Part shown: positions 1-12,359 of the stretch, in pieces
Numbering within the stretch: position 1 is the stretch's first letter
Layout: each line of letters begins with the position of its first letter
From: Toxonevra muliebris
Lineage: Eukaryota; Arthropoda; Insecta; Diptera; Pallopteridae
Assembly: GCA_963691655.1 (NCBI GenBank)
Contig: OY829326.1
Location: 113,495,388-113,559,387 of the forward strand
Reading direction: 5' to 3'
Length of the DNA stretch: 64,000 nucleotides
Notes under the pieces: generated by a model
Seen by the model: the letters and a program-made list of their open reading frames with translations, nothing else
The model's database searches: none
What the model was told of the DNA's origin: nothing
Made by a program: the position numbers and the translations under genes

Positions 1-349
1 GTGATAAACTTGTTATCAAAAGAGGGTTTTGCTAGAGTGTATCTAGTAGTAGTATACTAGAATGCCCGTAGTTAGAGCGTGTTCATGGCGAGACTATGTT
101 TTCAACCGCAGTTCTAGCAGTATATTTATCCGCAATTGCCATGGAAAGCAAGTGGAGCATGGTCTCTAGGACTCTTAAAGTTGTAGTCCTGAGTGCCCGT
201 GTTTCTACTAGACACGCCATTCTCTGCACCTTAGCCAAACGCTTGCGGTGGGCATCTTTTTCACGAGACATCCACCAAACTATTACACCATAAAGCAGTA
301 GAGGTCTGACTACAGCACTGTACCGCCAGACAACTACTTTCGGTTGCAA
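1..349 (-). pseudogene. Non-LTR retrotransposon ORF2 fragment (end of reverse transcriptase)
   Basis: The minus strand is open from 349 to 83 and continues to the window edge with stops. It encodes the segment that follows the catalytic RT core in R1/Jockey-type elements: a stretch like AVVRPLLLYGVIVWW, then a basic linker and KVQRMACL. In this family that part leads from the RT thumb towards the RNase H domain. The YxDD catalytic motif is not present because it would lie upstream, and the sequence beyond 349 is unrelated, so the fragment is 5'-truncated. Stops appear after position 83. It is a dead relic. Family level (R1/Jockey group) is from motif recognition; the exact clade is not settled. 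Confidence 0.7.
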
Positions 350-359
350 ACCTCATCTA

Positions 360-2860
360 CTTCCAATGACTCTTTTGGATGAATAAAGCGCGGTTGAGGC
401 TGGCGTATGGTTCGAAATATATTTTTTTTGTATGTGAGCATACCGTGGGCTAACTTTGCAGGGCTTCTCCATGGTATGGTGCATGATTGTCTTACAATTT
501 CATTAATAAAACTAATGCCACAGTAGTTGCCCTGTTAGATGAGTATTCTTTTTTTTAGCAAGGAAAGACTCGTTTCTTTTGTAGGTTCACATGGCTAATC
601 ACCAGAATCTACAACTTGGTTTCCCTATAATAAAACATGTTAACGTAAAATTCAATCATGGTAAATTTCGATTTTACCACAGTGCGCTCTGCGCGTCAAA
701 AACTTTCAGTTTGACGCCATTTTTTTCTTTCTTTAAAGCGTTTTTTCCGCTCATTTTACTTCCGTGCTTAAAATGTATTAAAAAAGAGAGAAAAAAACAA
801 GGAAAAACCAAAAAAAAAAAAAAAAAAAACACTTAAGTTCTTTGCTAAGTTTCTTGTCTCGCTTCCTTATTTTCTTCTTGTTTCGTTTGCACTTTATTAG
901 TTGTTGTTCCTGTAAATGTAGCTGCTAATGTTGTTGTTGTAGTTGTAATATGTAAGTATTTGTTGTCTGCAGTGGAATAAAGTAGAATTAATTTTCATAC
1001 AAAAAATTGGTGTAAATAAATTAGAGCAAACTCACACATTCGCACATAAAAATGTTAAATTGAAAGGAAACTCCTCAATGGTTAATATAAGAAAAAAAAA
1101 AGAGCGCAAAAAATGAGAAACTTTTTTAATCAAAGCAATTTTGCAATTTATTTAGACTAATTACAAATTTTGCAGTTAATTTTCAAATTGCATGTTTTTA
1201 CTCAATACATTTAACTAACACACAATAGAAATATATATGTTTATACTTGTGTATGTATGTAGTGATGAATAATAGAAAAAAGTAAGACCTACAACAACAA
1301 TAACTAAGGAAAAATGTGTTGCTCTCACATGTAGCGCAGCAATTAGATGTTGAAATTAATGTTGCGTATACGCAATGTTGTCCCAAAAAAATAAGTTTCC
1401 GCAAAATTTTCGAAAAAAACAAAAGTGCAGCAATAAAAAAGGAACAAACTTTCGCAAAAGTAGCAAACAAAAGTTGTGAAGTACACTGTAGAGCAATTTA
1501 TTTGAGCCGCTAAAAAGCCACACATACACACTCATACTTACAAACACTTTCATACATACATACATACATACAGTTTGAGTCTGAAAACTTTATTTTTTTT
1601 CTTTTACCAAAAAAGCAAACTTTTTACTTTCAGTTTTTTAGCTTTTTACACTAAAAAAACTTCATTCTGCTCCTTCTTCTCCCACTTCATTTTATTTTCT
1701 TCTTTTGTTTTTTCTTTGAGCAGTTTCTCCTCATTTCTGGCATAGTTTCAAAAAGTGTCAAACATAAAAACAAACCAAAAGATTCGCATATAAAATGTTT
1801 GCTATGTGTTTTTTCTATGGTGCACATAGCAAGCGAGCAACCAAGCGAACGAGTGCATTTTTTCCTTTAATTTTTAGCGTCGTCATCGTCGCCGACGTTA
1901 TCGTCATCGTTGCCGTCGTCTAACAGTATTACAGCTCACAGCTAATATACTTGTTAGAGTAGTGACAAAAAGCATCGCTCTACAAAAGTGATAGCAACTT
2001 TTTTTTTGTTTTTTGTTTTTTACTTTGGTTGCTTGCTATTTTTGTTACACTACTTTGCTTCTTTATTTTTGTTTTTGGTTGAAACTAACTTTACTTTACA
2101 AGATTGCTATTTATGAAAAATAAAACTGCATATACACATACTCATACACATACATACACGTATATACCCATAGAGAGTGTGTTAAAAAGATACACAGCAA
2201 AAGAATACTTTGAAATTGTTATTTTAGACTTGTAAATATGTGTGTGAAAATGCTATGTAGGAAATATTTGTAACAATGAAAGTTTCTCACTATATCGCTG
2301 AGCAATTGAGTTGGTCTGCGGTAGAACACTCAGGGTAGTCGCAGATCCGATACTTCAGCTGAAATGTAGCATAGAACTTTTAAGGTGGAACTTCACGTGG
2401 TGTCATATCATTACAGAGTCTCAAAAGACGAAAATCAAGTTTAGAAGAAATTTCGATCCTTTTATACACCCCAAGAAGAAACAAGACCAAGACAAGATGA
2501 ACATATCTGTCCCTTGTTTTTTTTTTTTTTTTTTTTTTTTTGAAATGGGTTGAAATTTATGCCCGTGTATGAGAACAAAACTTAATTTTGTCCAACTTTA
2601 AATTATTAGGTATATTTTATACTTTACCGAAAATAATTCTAATGCTTTCTGACTCTCAGGCAAATATTCTGGTCCATAAATTAATACTTGTCCTTACTAC
2701 CAATCTCTTTAACACAATTTTTTGTATTGAAAATCATACGTTTTCTGAAAATATACTCAAAATTCATGACAACGAATTCCTACTCTATCAAAATAGCAAA
2801 TATTATAGATGCAATCAAACTCCCCATCTTTCTTTGGCATTTTTTTTTTAATATCCTTTG
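360..2860. other. AT-rich non-coding stretch with simple repeats
   Basis: No gene or clear mobile element recognised. It holds long A or T runs (about 810-828 and 2517-2541), a CATA microsatellite near 1553-1571 and a short GTC/ATC-rich trinucleotide tract at about 1877-1920. Small open frames here are low in complexity and look like chance. Confidence 0.6.
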
Positions 2861-2869
2861 GGAAATTAT

Positions 2870-3176
2870 CGTCCAAAGAATCACACTCGAACAACGTTCA
2901 AAAATCGTGGAAATTTATTTCCAAAATCGTCCATCTGAACAGTTTACAAGCAAAACTATGGATCAATTTATGTCCTCTTTTGAATAATATTCATCCAGAA
3001 CGAGCTCGTACTGTGCAAACACCCGAAACTGTGGCTGTAATTCAAAAACACGAGCTGAGTGATCGTCCGAGACGACGTGCGTTTTCCGATTGGGCTCTAA
3101 ATTACCTCGAAGCCGACCCTCTGTTTTACCTCAAAATCATCTTCAACGAAAAGGCGCATTTTTGGCTAAACGGGTA
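2870..3176 (+). pseudogene. Tc1/mariner-superfamily transposase relic
   Basis: Two frames together give a broken transposase. The first part (from about 2870) reads VQRITLEQRSKIVEIYFQ, the start of an N-terminal helix-turn-helix domain. The second part (about 3000-3176) reads ERARTVQTPETVAVIQ and then, after an internal loss, FSDWALNYLE and IIFNEKAHFWLNG. In intact relatives the last block is FSDEAHF, carrying the first catalytic aspartate; here that Asp is Asn, so the copy could not be active even without the frameshift and the deletion between the HTH linker and the catalytic core. The match ends at a stop at 3174-3176. No terminal inverted repeats were found. Confidence in superfamily is good, in subfamily low. 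Confidence 0.65.
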
Positions 3177-3448
3177 AGTAACTAAAAAAAACTTCTATAT
3201 GTAGAGCGAAGAAAATCCGCAGGAGATCTTAGAGACTTCATTGCACCGGCAAAGATGAACGGTTTGTTGAGGTTTATATGCTGAAGAGATCATAGGGGTG
3301 TACTTTTTCAAACATGATGTAGGTGCCAACGCGAGATTTTGGCAGGTTACTCTGAGTAGACATGGTTCTTCGCTGAACATTTCTCAGTCGGAATAGGTTC
3401 TATCTCCCTTAAATTTCGATAAGGGAGACATTTCCACGTTGTTCTTTC

Positions 3449-3671
3449 AACAATCCGACTTTAGATGGAGAGGCTTAACAACTTACACCACATCAAGCAC
3501 GATGTGGCCTCAATATAAGCTTTCCAAAACTAAAGAACTCTTACCTATTTCCAGGGGCTCGCATGCAGCGAAAATATATGCCCCTCATAATGATTTCTGG
3601 CGTACTTGTCATAATATCAAAGAGATCGAAAGTCTCGAACACTTCCAGTGTGGCTGCCCGGCTTTAGCCTG
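3449..3671 (+). pseudogene. Non-LTR retrotransposon RNase H C-terminal fragment
   Basis: An open frame gives FRWRGLTTYTTSSTMWPQ, then TKELLPISRG and, at the end, IESLEHFQCGCPALA. In R1/Jockey-type ORF2 proteins the RNase H domain is followed by a segment like this ending in a Cys/His cluster (HFxCxCPAL), which is retained here. No upstream RT or the RNase H acidic core is visible, so it is 5'-truncated. The region at 56040-56190 is a second, more decayed copy of the same segment with the same WRG, MWP, LSK and LL..SR spacing. Confidence 0.55.
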
Positions 3672-3934
3672 ATATAGACTCATAACCTTTGGTAAACCTT
3701 TCCTATTCAGTATAGGAAAGGTTAGACAGAAGCAATATCTACAGATTACGCCTCATTAAATTAAGAGATTGTTTGTGCCTTACCTTGACAACTTACTACC
3801 ACTGCACACAACGGTCTTGAAGCGCCGGCAAGTATGATCAAAATGATCCCAGCCAAATATTACGTAGAATTGTTCCAAATTCCTTCAGAATTATCAATTT
3901 TCAAACCCTGAAATCGTATCTGATCCTATTTATA

Positions 3935-3943
3935 TGGAATGAC

Positions 3944-3983
<40 letters not shown>

Positions 3984-3992
3984 GTCATTCCA
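3935..3992. repeat. Perfect palindrome around a (TA)n core
   Basis: TGGAATGACCCA at 3935-3946 and its exact reverse complement at 3981-3992 flank an uninterrupted (TA)n run. The whole 58 bp can fold on itself. The arms resemble transposon ends facing each other across a TA target, so a TA microsatellite that grew between two element ends is one explanation. Confidence 0.85.
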
Positions 3993-5416
3993 TGTCAGAT
4001 TTACAATTAAAATTTTAATTTCAACCAAAAATTTTTCTTGCATTCTTGAGAAGAAATTAATCGACACGTATTTTTTTATTTTAATGTGATGTTTTTATTT
4101 TCAAGTTACGATATTTTAAAGTCTTGGAGTTGTAAAAATGGAACGTTTTTCAATCCCTAATTACTCAAAAACTAGCCGTTGTAGAAAAAAATTTCCAACT
4201 AATAAAAGTTCGTATATCACACAAACTTATCGAAAAAATATAAACAAAAAATTGTTTTTGTTATTCAATATATGATTTCTGGAAATTTTATAGACAAATT
4301 AAATTTTTCCAAACTTGGAAATTTTGTTTTTAATTTTGTTTGATCTGCAAATATTTATTAATGTGTTAGGAAAATTGTGTAAAAATTTCAGAGTGGGATG
4401 AGATATAGTTTTCGAGATATTCAAATAACAACAAAACAACTACTACTAAAGTCGTCTGGCTTGGAGCGGCGCGCACATGAATTTACATACGTTAAAGTGT
4501 ACTTACTACCACTTTCTCTTACTTTTGTTGTTTGTTTAGTTTATATATAAAACAGAAACAAAATTCGTAAATTTTTTTTTTTTTTTTTTTGTTTTGCATG
4601 TTACCTAAACGAACAGGAACGAAATACAGAAAGCTCTCATTAAGGCTGGTTTTACAGTTTCACGTCCATTTTGTTCTTCGTTCGAGTTTATACGCGGTCA
4701 ACAGCAAAAATATATATACATATAGGTATATGAGAAACTCCACAAAAAGCTCTCACTCTAGGACAAGATTTGTGTATTTCTCGATTTATTAAAACGATTC
4801 GTTGTGACGTAAATATATCAAATAGACATGGTGGAGGTAAAAGTTTTCCACGCTGCATCGGAATTTTCCAAGAAAACTGATTTATATTTATTTCGTAAAT
4901 ATAAAGCTTAAAACTGGTGAAAACTAAAATTTGAAAAGACAACATCGATGGGAAATTTACTGTAGATTATGATGATACATAAAAAATAATCAAACACCAA
5001 AAAGGTAATTTTTGGAAAATCAGGTTTATTGCGTTTTTTAACTATCTGTTCGTTTAGGATCATAAAATCGTTATTAAAAGATTTAAAAAACCGGAAACTA
5101 AATCTAAAATTAATTAAATTTTTTAATCTGTTATATGATTTCTTATCTTGTGTTTTACTGATTTTTAATTTAATATTCATGAAAAACGAAAAAATACTTT
5201 AATTGCTTTCTTCAAATTTTTGAAATCTAAGAGTTCAAATAGTAGTAAATCGTAATGCAAGTAAAAAATTCGATCGAACATTTTTCGAAGATGACAATTC
5301 CTTGATCCTGGGTGCTATTCATGATCTCAAACACTGACACAATGCAAAAATGCCGAAATGGTGTTTATTAGAAAATTGGATTATTTGAATTTTCCTCACT
5401 TCCTGACCATTTTAGG
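3993..5416. other. AT-rich stretch, no gene seen
   Basis: No coding match found. From 3993 to about 4440 the sequence follows directly from the palindrome arm and could be the inside of a non-coding transposon, but the far end was not located. Confidence 0.4.
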
Positions 5417-6093
5417 ATTATATGACAGGCTGAGAGGAAAATCGGGCTAAAATTTATATAAGAGCAAAAGTGAAATAACTTAGAGTGTTAGTGCAAGAAC
5501 AGCATGGTTTTTTATTCCGTTTTCGCTCTGAACATATTTCGTTTCACTTTTGCTCTGAGCATATTTCGTTTTGCTTTTGCTCTTAAGTAAAATTATTACA
5601 TTTTTTTCTGAACGTAGAAGTTATACCACTTTTCCTCTCAGCCTCTCAAATGAGGACGATTCGGTTTTATATCACTTTCGAATGATAAATGACAGACTGA
5701 GAGGAAAAGCGGGCTAAAATTTATATAAGAGCAAAAGTGAAATAATTTAGTGTCAGTGCAAGAATGGCATAAGTAATACGGTTTAGAGTGAAAATGAAAT
5801 GCCATAAAAGTAAGAACAAAAATGGTATTACAATTCTTTCAGAGTAAGTAGCAGCATAGTTTTTTATTCCGTTTTCGCTCTAAACATATTTCGTTTCACT
5901 TTTGCTCTGAATATATTTCGTTTTGCTTTTGCTCTTAAGTTAAATTATTCCACTTTTTTCTGAACGTAGAAGTTATACCACTTTTCCTCTCAGCCTCTCA
6001 AATGAGGACGATTCGGTTTTATATCACTTTCGAATGATAAATGAACGTAGAAGTTATAGCACTTTTCCTCTTAGCCTCTCATATAATCGTAAT
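5417..6093. mobile_element. Composite MITE, internally duplicated
   Basis: A unit begins at 5424 with GGCTGAGAGGAAAA-type sequence and ends at about 5650 with its complement. About 50 bp later a second unit starts at 5691 and runs to about 6000, followed by the same spacer and a third right end at 6043-6085. The outermost ends are inverted copies (ATTATATGA at 5417-5425 and its complement just after the third right end). Inside each unit, GAGCAAAAGTGAAAT faces ACTTTTGCTCT copies, so each can fold. This is a non-autonomous TIR element that was tandemly duplicated; the superfamily is unknown. Confidence 0.65.
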
Positions 6094-6099
6094 AGCACA

Positions 6100-7160
6100 T
6101 TCGGAATCGGGATTTACGAAGAATTTTCCATTCAACCTATGATTTAAAATGTAAGGTTACAGAAGTAAATTTCAGTGCTAGGCCGATTTTCACCGAGCTT
6201 TCGACGAATTCAAACGGATCCACTTACCAGATCGGTACCTGAAACATCGAAACACACACATTTCGGACTGCTCTGTATGACGCAGCATGTAGAAGAGTAC
6301 AGTAAACTATAAAAAATAGTTTTCAAATAACAATTACCGCTAATTATACAACTCTGCTTAATATGAATTAAATAGCTGTGTTTTTTCATACTTCAATTGA
6401 GCAAATTAAAATCAACATGACACAAACACATTTGGTTGAACAGTAGCATTAATACAGTAGATTTATTTTTTACATTTTAAATTATTTTATTGTGAAGCAA
6501 AAAAAGGAAATATTATTATTTAAAAAAAAAATATTGTGAAATGGTGAATAAATTGAAAGAGCTGCCAAGTTTTGCAACTACATTTGAAGAGCAGCGGCCT
6601 CTATTGAAAAACAGCGTAACTTTTTGAATATAATCCAATAAATTAACTAGTTCCCACTTCAGTTAAATTGTTGTTTTTGTTATACGTATTCAATAAGAAC
6701 TAAATCTTTATCCATAGATGAAAAAAAAAAACTGGTTAATAATACTATAATTTCCGACTGGGTTGTTTTTAACAAAAAAGTTCTAGTTTTTATTACTGAA
6801 TTGAAGTTGTAAGGAAGTACTTTTCAAGAAGTAATAAAAAGTAAAACTTTTGCAGCTCTCATTTGGCAAAATAAAAAATAAAGAATTTAGAAAAACATTT
6901 TTGTACCACGAGTACCTACTAAAGTTGAATTAGTTTTCCGAAAATCATTGCACTTCATTGCAATATTTATTTTGTATCAATCTGAAAATGTTTTTAAATA
7001 AATAAAAGATTTAATGACTATTGTAATATCAAGTACATAATTAGGTCTCTAAAAATCTGCAATTATTTTAAAGATGTAAGGAACTTTAAGCGAACTCACT
7101 AACACATCAGATTCAATCTTTCGCCAAGCCTTAAGGAAAACTTACTCTTAATTTCAGTGT
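6100..7160. other. AT-rich stretch, no gene seen
   Basis: Nothing recognised. A small less AT-rich patch at about 6170-6300 has no identifiable coding content. Confidence 0.5.
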
Positions 7161-7164
7161 TTAT

Positions 7165-7364
7165 CTTAACCATAATCCTCATAACCTTCTTATATTCACT
7201 ATCAATTCTATCGATATGAAGTGTATAAAAATTATGAGAAAGTGTACAAGTATACATCTTGGCAGGCAATGGCAAAACCAGCATGTGATAAAAAATTTAC
7301 CACACTGAACCGGATTTGAACTGTAAGTTCAACCATGTGGTATCACAATGGGCAATTCAGGCCT
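7165..7364 (+). repeat. SINE body copy (no tRNA-like head)
   Basis: Shares its order of segments with copies at 62982-63268 and, reversed, 27310-27540: CTTATATTCACTATC, a TATGAAGTG-type block, GTGTACAAGTA, GGTAATGGCAAAACC-type block, GATAAAAAATT, and finally GTGGTATCACAATGG then TTCAGGCCTAA. The tRNA-like 5' head seen in the other copies is missing, so this is a 5'-truncated copy. It ends directly at the palindrome at 7365-7393. Confidence 0.7.
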
Positions 7365-7393
7365 AAATTCACCTAGGTAACCTAGGTGAATTT
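7365..7393. repeat. 29-bp palindrome at SINE 3' end
   Basis: AAATTCACCTAGGT is followed by one base and its exact reverse complement. It sits exactly where the SINE homology stops. Confidence 0.8.
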
Positions 7394-7399
7394 AAGAGA

Positions 7400-10300
7400 T
7401 AAATTGTGTTAAACAAGACAGTATGAATGAAAGAAAATATACAGGGTAAGTATAAAAAAGATAAGTATGTAATAAATGCACATTAGCATATTAATACAAA
7501 TAATTAAGTTTTTGTCTTTTTTGTTTACACAGTTAATTTTTTTTTTGTTGGCATACACAAATTCGATTATAATCGAAATAACACGATTAGAATTGTAAAT
7601 TATAATTATGGATAAAATAAGAAAGGTTAAGTAAAAAACGAAAATTTTCTTATCGATGTTTCAACAGAATCGAAATTCATTATTAAATCAAAACATATGA
7701 GTAATATGATTTCTTGTGGACTAAAATGTGGTGAAATTTTTAAACAATGACATGGAAAAGTTGTGTGACCACATATTAGCTAAAAACCTCATTTCCTCAA
7801 AATGTGGAGGTCCCCCTACAAACTACATAATTCAATTTTAAAGAGGAAAAAGTCCTCCAAAAATTATAATTACTACTTGAACTCAAAAGCATTTATATTT
7901 TATGGCCGACTGAAAATAAGTGAGGTTAGATTTGATTTCATGTTTTACATAGGCGAAGTTCCTGTTTTAGCTTCCGAATCGAACATTCACAAATAAAAAA
8001 TTATAGACATCAATGAGGTTATTAAATCGTTTACCGAAATTTAGCCAAGAAGGATGTCTCATGAAAATTGGAATGTTTAGAAAAGGTATGCATTAAGTTG
8101 GTTAAAAAATTAAAGTTGCTCCGATTTTCGTTATGATAATGATAGCAAACCACGGCATTATAAAAACTTTGCTTTGTGCATTAACGTTAAAAAGGCAACA
8201 CTTTTTTATCTATGTAAATAGCAAATATGTAAAACAGAAAAAATCAAACTTATTTATTATAAAATCACTTATTTACTTCAATAAAAATACATTGTTTCTT
8301 ATTCCTCCCCTCTCTTTCTATGGGGAATCTTGGATTCGCTCTTGCGTTGTACTAAAAACGATTAATTTTCAATGGAATTAATATTTTTTTTTTTAAATAA
8401 TTAAAAACATCCCAACAAACAAAGCGTACCGTTTCCGTTACAGAAAATGAAAAAAAAAAATAGCTGTTGAGCAGCAAAAAAGTCTACACTCCTAAATGCT
8501 AAATAAAGGACACTTAAGCCCTTCGTTACCTACATAAATAAACATTAAATTTTTCCTGTTTGTTGGTATAATAATTGTACTTTTTTAATGAAGGATATTT
8601 TATTGTAATCAAACCTAAACGAAAATTCTGCATAAACTTAAATATATATAAGTATATGTGTTTGTTTCTGTGTGGAGTTTGTAATGGTTTCCTTTTTGAC
8701 TTTCAATTGATTACGTCGTTACATCGTTGGCACCATCACCAACGGCACACCAACGGCATCATTATCGTCATCAACGCTATTACTATTATTAAATATAATC
8801 ATCACCATAATCGCACTCTTCATCATCATTATCATAAATTCATTTATTTTTGAATATGCCCGTGCACATTTCAATATCCGTTCATATGAAATTGGTTGCT
8901 TGGTTACTTCAATGGTTCGATGGGTGGCTGTGGAAAACCAAAACAAAATATGCCAGTTTTGAAACATTTTTATGCTTAAATGTTACCAATGAATGGCAAC
9001 TGACAGATTTATAATTATCATACCATAACCAAAACAAGGAAATATTATGAGATACATACATAAATACGTAGGAGAAAGTGAGGAATTCAGTTTTAATGTA
9101 ACAACTTAATTTTTGAAAAAAAAAAGAAGAAAACAAAGTAAAATGGCAGCATTAAAAATCAACGAGATAATAGCACTTAAATTTATTAATGTTGGTTTAC
9201 TGTAAAGCTGCTGCTGCTGTTGCTGATATAGCTGGTGGTTTTTGCCAGCTACTGTTGCTGGCTGTTGTTTCTGGCTGATGCTTAAAAGGTTTCATCCACG
9301 GTTTTCTCATAAGTTGCCATCATTATTATTTACTGTTTTGCTGCTATTGTTGTTGTTGTTGCTGTTATTATTATTATTATCGCCCGCGAAATCAGCAGAA
9401 TTTTAAACACTCTACGCCATAATGAAATTTAATTTAAATGTAAACCATTTTCAAGATTTAATTTATATATAATTTATAGCGCATAAATTCTTGTGGTACG
9501 TGGCTGTTCGCTCAATTTAATTTTTCTATATCCTGGCACATACTCATAACAATCATAATATGTTGTGATGGTGATTTAAATCGATTTTTAATGGATTCAA
9601 ATTATAATTTGCATATAAGTAGATATGTTCACGTTTTTGAGAGCATGACTTCCGGATATCTGTTTTAAAAAAAAAAAAAAAATTATTTTTAATAAATATT
9701 CTTGATTAAAGTTCTACAAATGGTCGATATTTCCTTGATCTGAGGATTACACTTCAGATCCTTTGCAAAAGAGCCGACCGAACTCAAATGTCATAGAGTT
9801 ACAGCTCCCAAATTCTAGTTTAAAAAAGCGAAACACATACAAAATATTCTTTAAAAAACCTTGTCTTCTTCTGGCCAATGGTCACTTAAAAAGTAGTGTG
9901 ATCAAAAAAAACGTTTGTTGCCAAATTGGTGCTCATTATTCAGTAAAAAGAAGCAATGATGCCAAGCTTTTCAAAGTATACTTCCGAAAAAAATTTCAAA
10001 AATATCACAAATGAGTTTTTAACGACATACTATAGAAAACAGAAACCAAACTCTATACTTATAAAATTATTAAATGCTATAATAAACAGAATATTGATAT
10101 GTAGTTAAATTTAATTTCCATCAACTTAAAATATGCATAGATAAAAAACAAATTTCAGGTTAGAGATGTACCAAATAAAAATTGTCAAATAAAAATGATT
10201 GTAGTAAAGAAAACATTTCCAACATGATATTTATGTAGTATAGTACTATAGTACATACTTATTTAGTGCTCTTACATATTTTATTACCCACTGAAATGTA

Positions 10301-10920
10301 GCATTTTTGTTATCGAGAGAAAAAGTACTACAATAAAATTCATGTTGGACACCAATCAAAAAAAAAAAAAAAATCGTACAGTGTTGAAAGCAAATAAAAG
10401 AAAACTATAATCGGTTATGCTGACAGACGATTCTATCGAAGTTAACCTATCCTTCACTTAAAGGGTTTTAAAGATATAAACATGAAAAACAAGAAGGTTT
10501 GCCAAATTTAAAAGTTTGGAATGCAATGAGTGGTTTGAAGAAAGTTATTTTACAATTTTCACATTTTCTTTTGTTTTTGAGAAAACGATTTAATTTCACA
10601 TTCGTCGAATTGATAATCTCAGTCCACATTCAAACCAATGCTTAAAACATAAAATTTTAACTCTTTTCATCATTTTTCTTAAGGAACGTGAATTAGAAAC
10701 GCGGTGATACCATGAGAAATGTCTTTATTTTTTATTGCCTTGAAGAAGCGGAGTTCAATCAAAAAAGTATCGCATTTTGAGCATTGCTCCATAACTCATA
10801 TTTTTTTTTTACTTTTTGACGTTTGCCATATCCCAACAAATCATTCGGTCCGAAAATGGCACATTTTAGTACCGTATAGACGCTTTTTTTTATTTTTTTA
10901 TTTTTCATTTAACGAGGAGT
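7400..10920. other. AT-rich non-coding DNA with microsatellites
   Basis: No gene recognised. Notable are ATC/ACC trinucleotide runs at about 8725-8840, CTG/TTG and TTA repeats at about 9209-9380, and several A or T runs. Short open frames here have low-complexity translations. Confidence 0.55.
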
Positions 10921-10929
10921 AAAAGCATT

Positions 10930-11480
10930 GAAAGCCAAGTCAGTGCGAGACTTCCACCCTCTAAACATCTCCTCTCGTCCGACGGAAAGCTCCTCCCGGA
11001 ACCACAGTTAAGTATTTCGTCGGGAGGTCGTCTAGAGCATTACTGCTCACTCGTCTGTTTTAATTTTTGTCGGTGGGGCAGGGTCGCTGACACCCTGGCT
11101 TCTTCGTTCCACGCATTATATCACGAGGTATCGTTTCACGTAAACGCTGGAGGCGTCTAGGTCTCCTGGGCGTTTATTGTTGGCTGCGCCTTTTTGTTTT
11201 AACCGATCTGGTGAGACGGGCGTGGTCTCATTGCAGTCGGGATCACTGTTTTGTAATAAGCACGGGAGACGTCTGCGTCTCCTTGGCGTTTATTTTATTT
11301 TGGGCTGCGCCTTGTTGCTTTAGTCTGGTGAGACGGGCGTGGTCTCATTGCAGACTGAAGTGGCGTCATTCATCGTGATGGTATAGGGCTTTGTGACAGT
11401 TTGGTCACGCCCTCTCTCTCTGTGGGGTTTTTCAGTCGCCTCTTACGTCAGGCATACCTTACCGAGGGAATTTTCTTGCC
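10930..11480. repeat. GC-rich block with two 117-bp tandem units
   Basis: This block is clearly richer in G and C than all of its surroundings. Two units start at about 11143 and 11260 and share GGCGTTTATT, GGCTGCGCC and CTGGTGAGACGGGCGTGGTC. A perfect copy of the last motif occurs at 11208 and 11325. A small stem (CTCCTCCCG against CGGGAGG) lies at about 10990-11027. The right flank contains GTCGCCTCTTACG.CAGGCAT, which I associate with untranslated regions of arthropod non-LTR retrotransposons. No coding sequence is seen. A 5' or 3' untranslated part of a retrotransposon is the best guess. Confidence 0.45.
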
Positions 11481-11765
11481 CACTTCCCGTATAGACGTGT
11501 ACGCACACATTTGTTTGCATCTGAAGACGAACTGGAAATGGAACGTTTTTCGTATGAAATAAAAATCCGTAAGCATGCTGAAAAAATTGTGTAAAAAGCA
11601 CTTTAAAAAATGTGCAAAACTGTACCTCTTGGACGACATTAAAGCATGCAGTTTGTTTCATAATATCATATTCGAAAGTACAAAAGCGTAAGTTATGTTA
11701 CGTAGGTAAACGTACCTTTTTTGTTATACTTATAGTATAAAAATACTGTTCCCAGTTCTAAATAT

Positions 11766-12352
11766 ACATTGTTGTTGTGATGACTACATTTGTTCATTAA
11801 CCTGATTTTGACATGAACTTAAGTCATGACTTTGGAAATTAACATCTAGATTTAATTTTCATAGTCTCCTAAAAACTATCATGAACTGATTGAATGGGGC
11901 CCGTTCAGAAAAAATGACACCTAGAATCATTTTCTCATAAACACGCACACTCTCTCATGTACTTGACTTTCATATAACCAACTGTTATACAGACTAGCTA
12001 CCATGGGAGAAAAGAAGCATCAGTATATAGAACGGTAGTGGTAGTTTCTTCTATTCAGTGAAGATATTTGGAATCAAATCCGTAATTCTGGGTTATAATT
12101 TAAAATATTAGTAACTTATATGGGATATTGAAAGATTAAGAACTATCACTAAGATCACTGATGAGGAATTATGGCGGATTCCGAAACGGCCGTCTGATTT
12201 GCCCGTCTCTATATACACTGTTGTTGTGATGACTACATTTGTTGATTAACCTGTTTATATATAACTTCAAATAACGAAATTGACATGAACTTAAGTTATG
12301 ACTTTGAAAATTACTATCTAGATTTAATTTTCATTGTCTTCTAAAAACTATC
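11766..12352 (-). repeat. Dispersed repeat with 449-bp internal unit, inverted copy
   Basis: This is the reverse complement of the repeat at 15985-16834. The segment starting TTGTTGTGATGACTACATTT recurs at 11772 and 12221, a 449-bp period with 1.3 units present. It shares the conserved centre CGGCCGTCTGATTTGCCCG and the boundary TCTCCTAAAAACTATC with the other copy. No open frame is conserved, so it is non-coding. Class unknown. Confidence 0.75.
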
Positions 12353-12359
12353 AAGAGAA

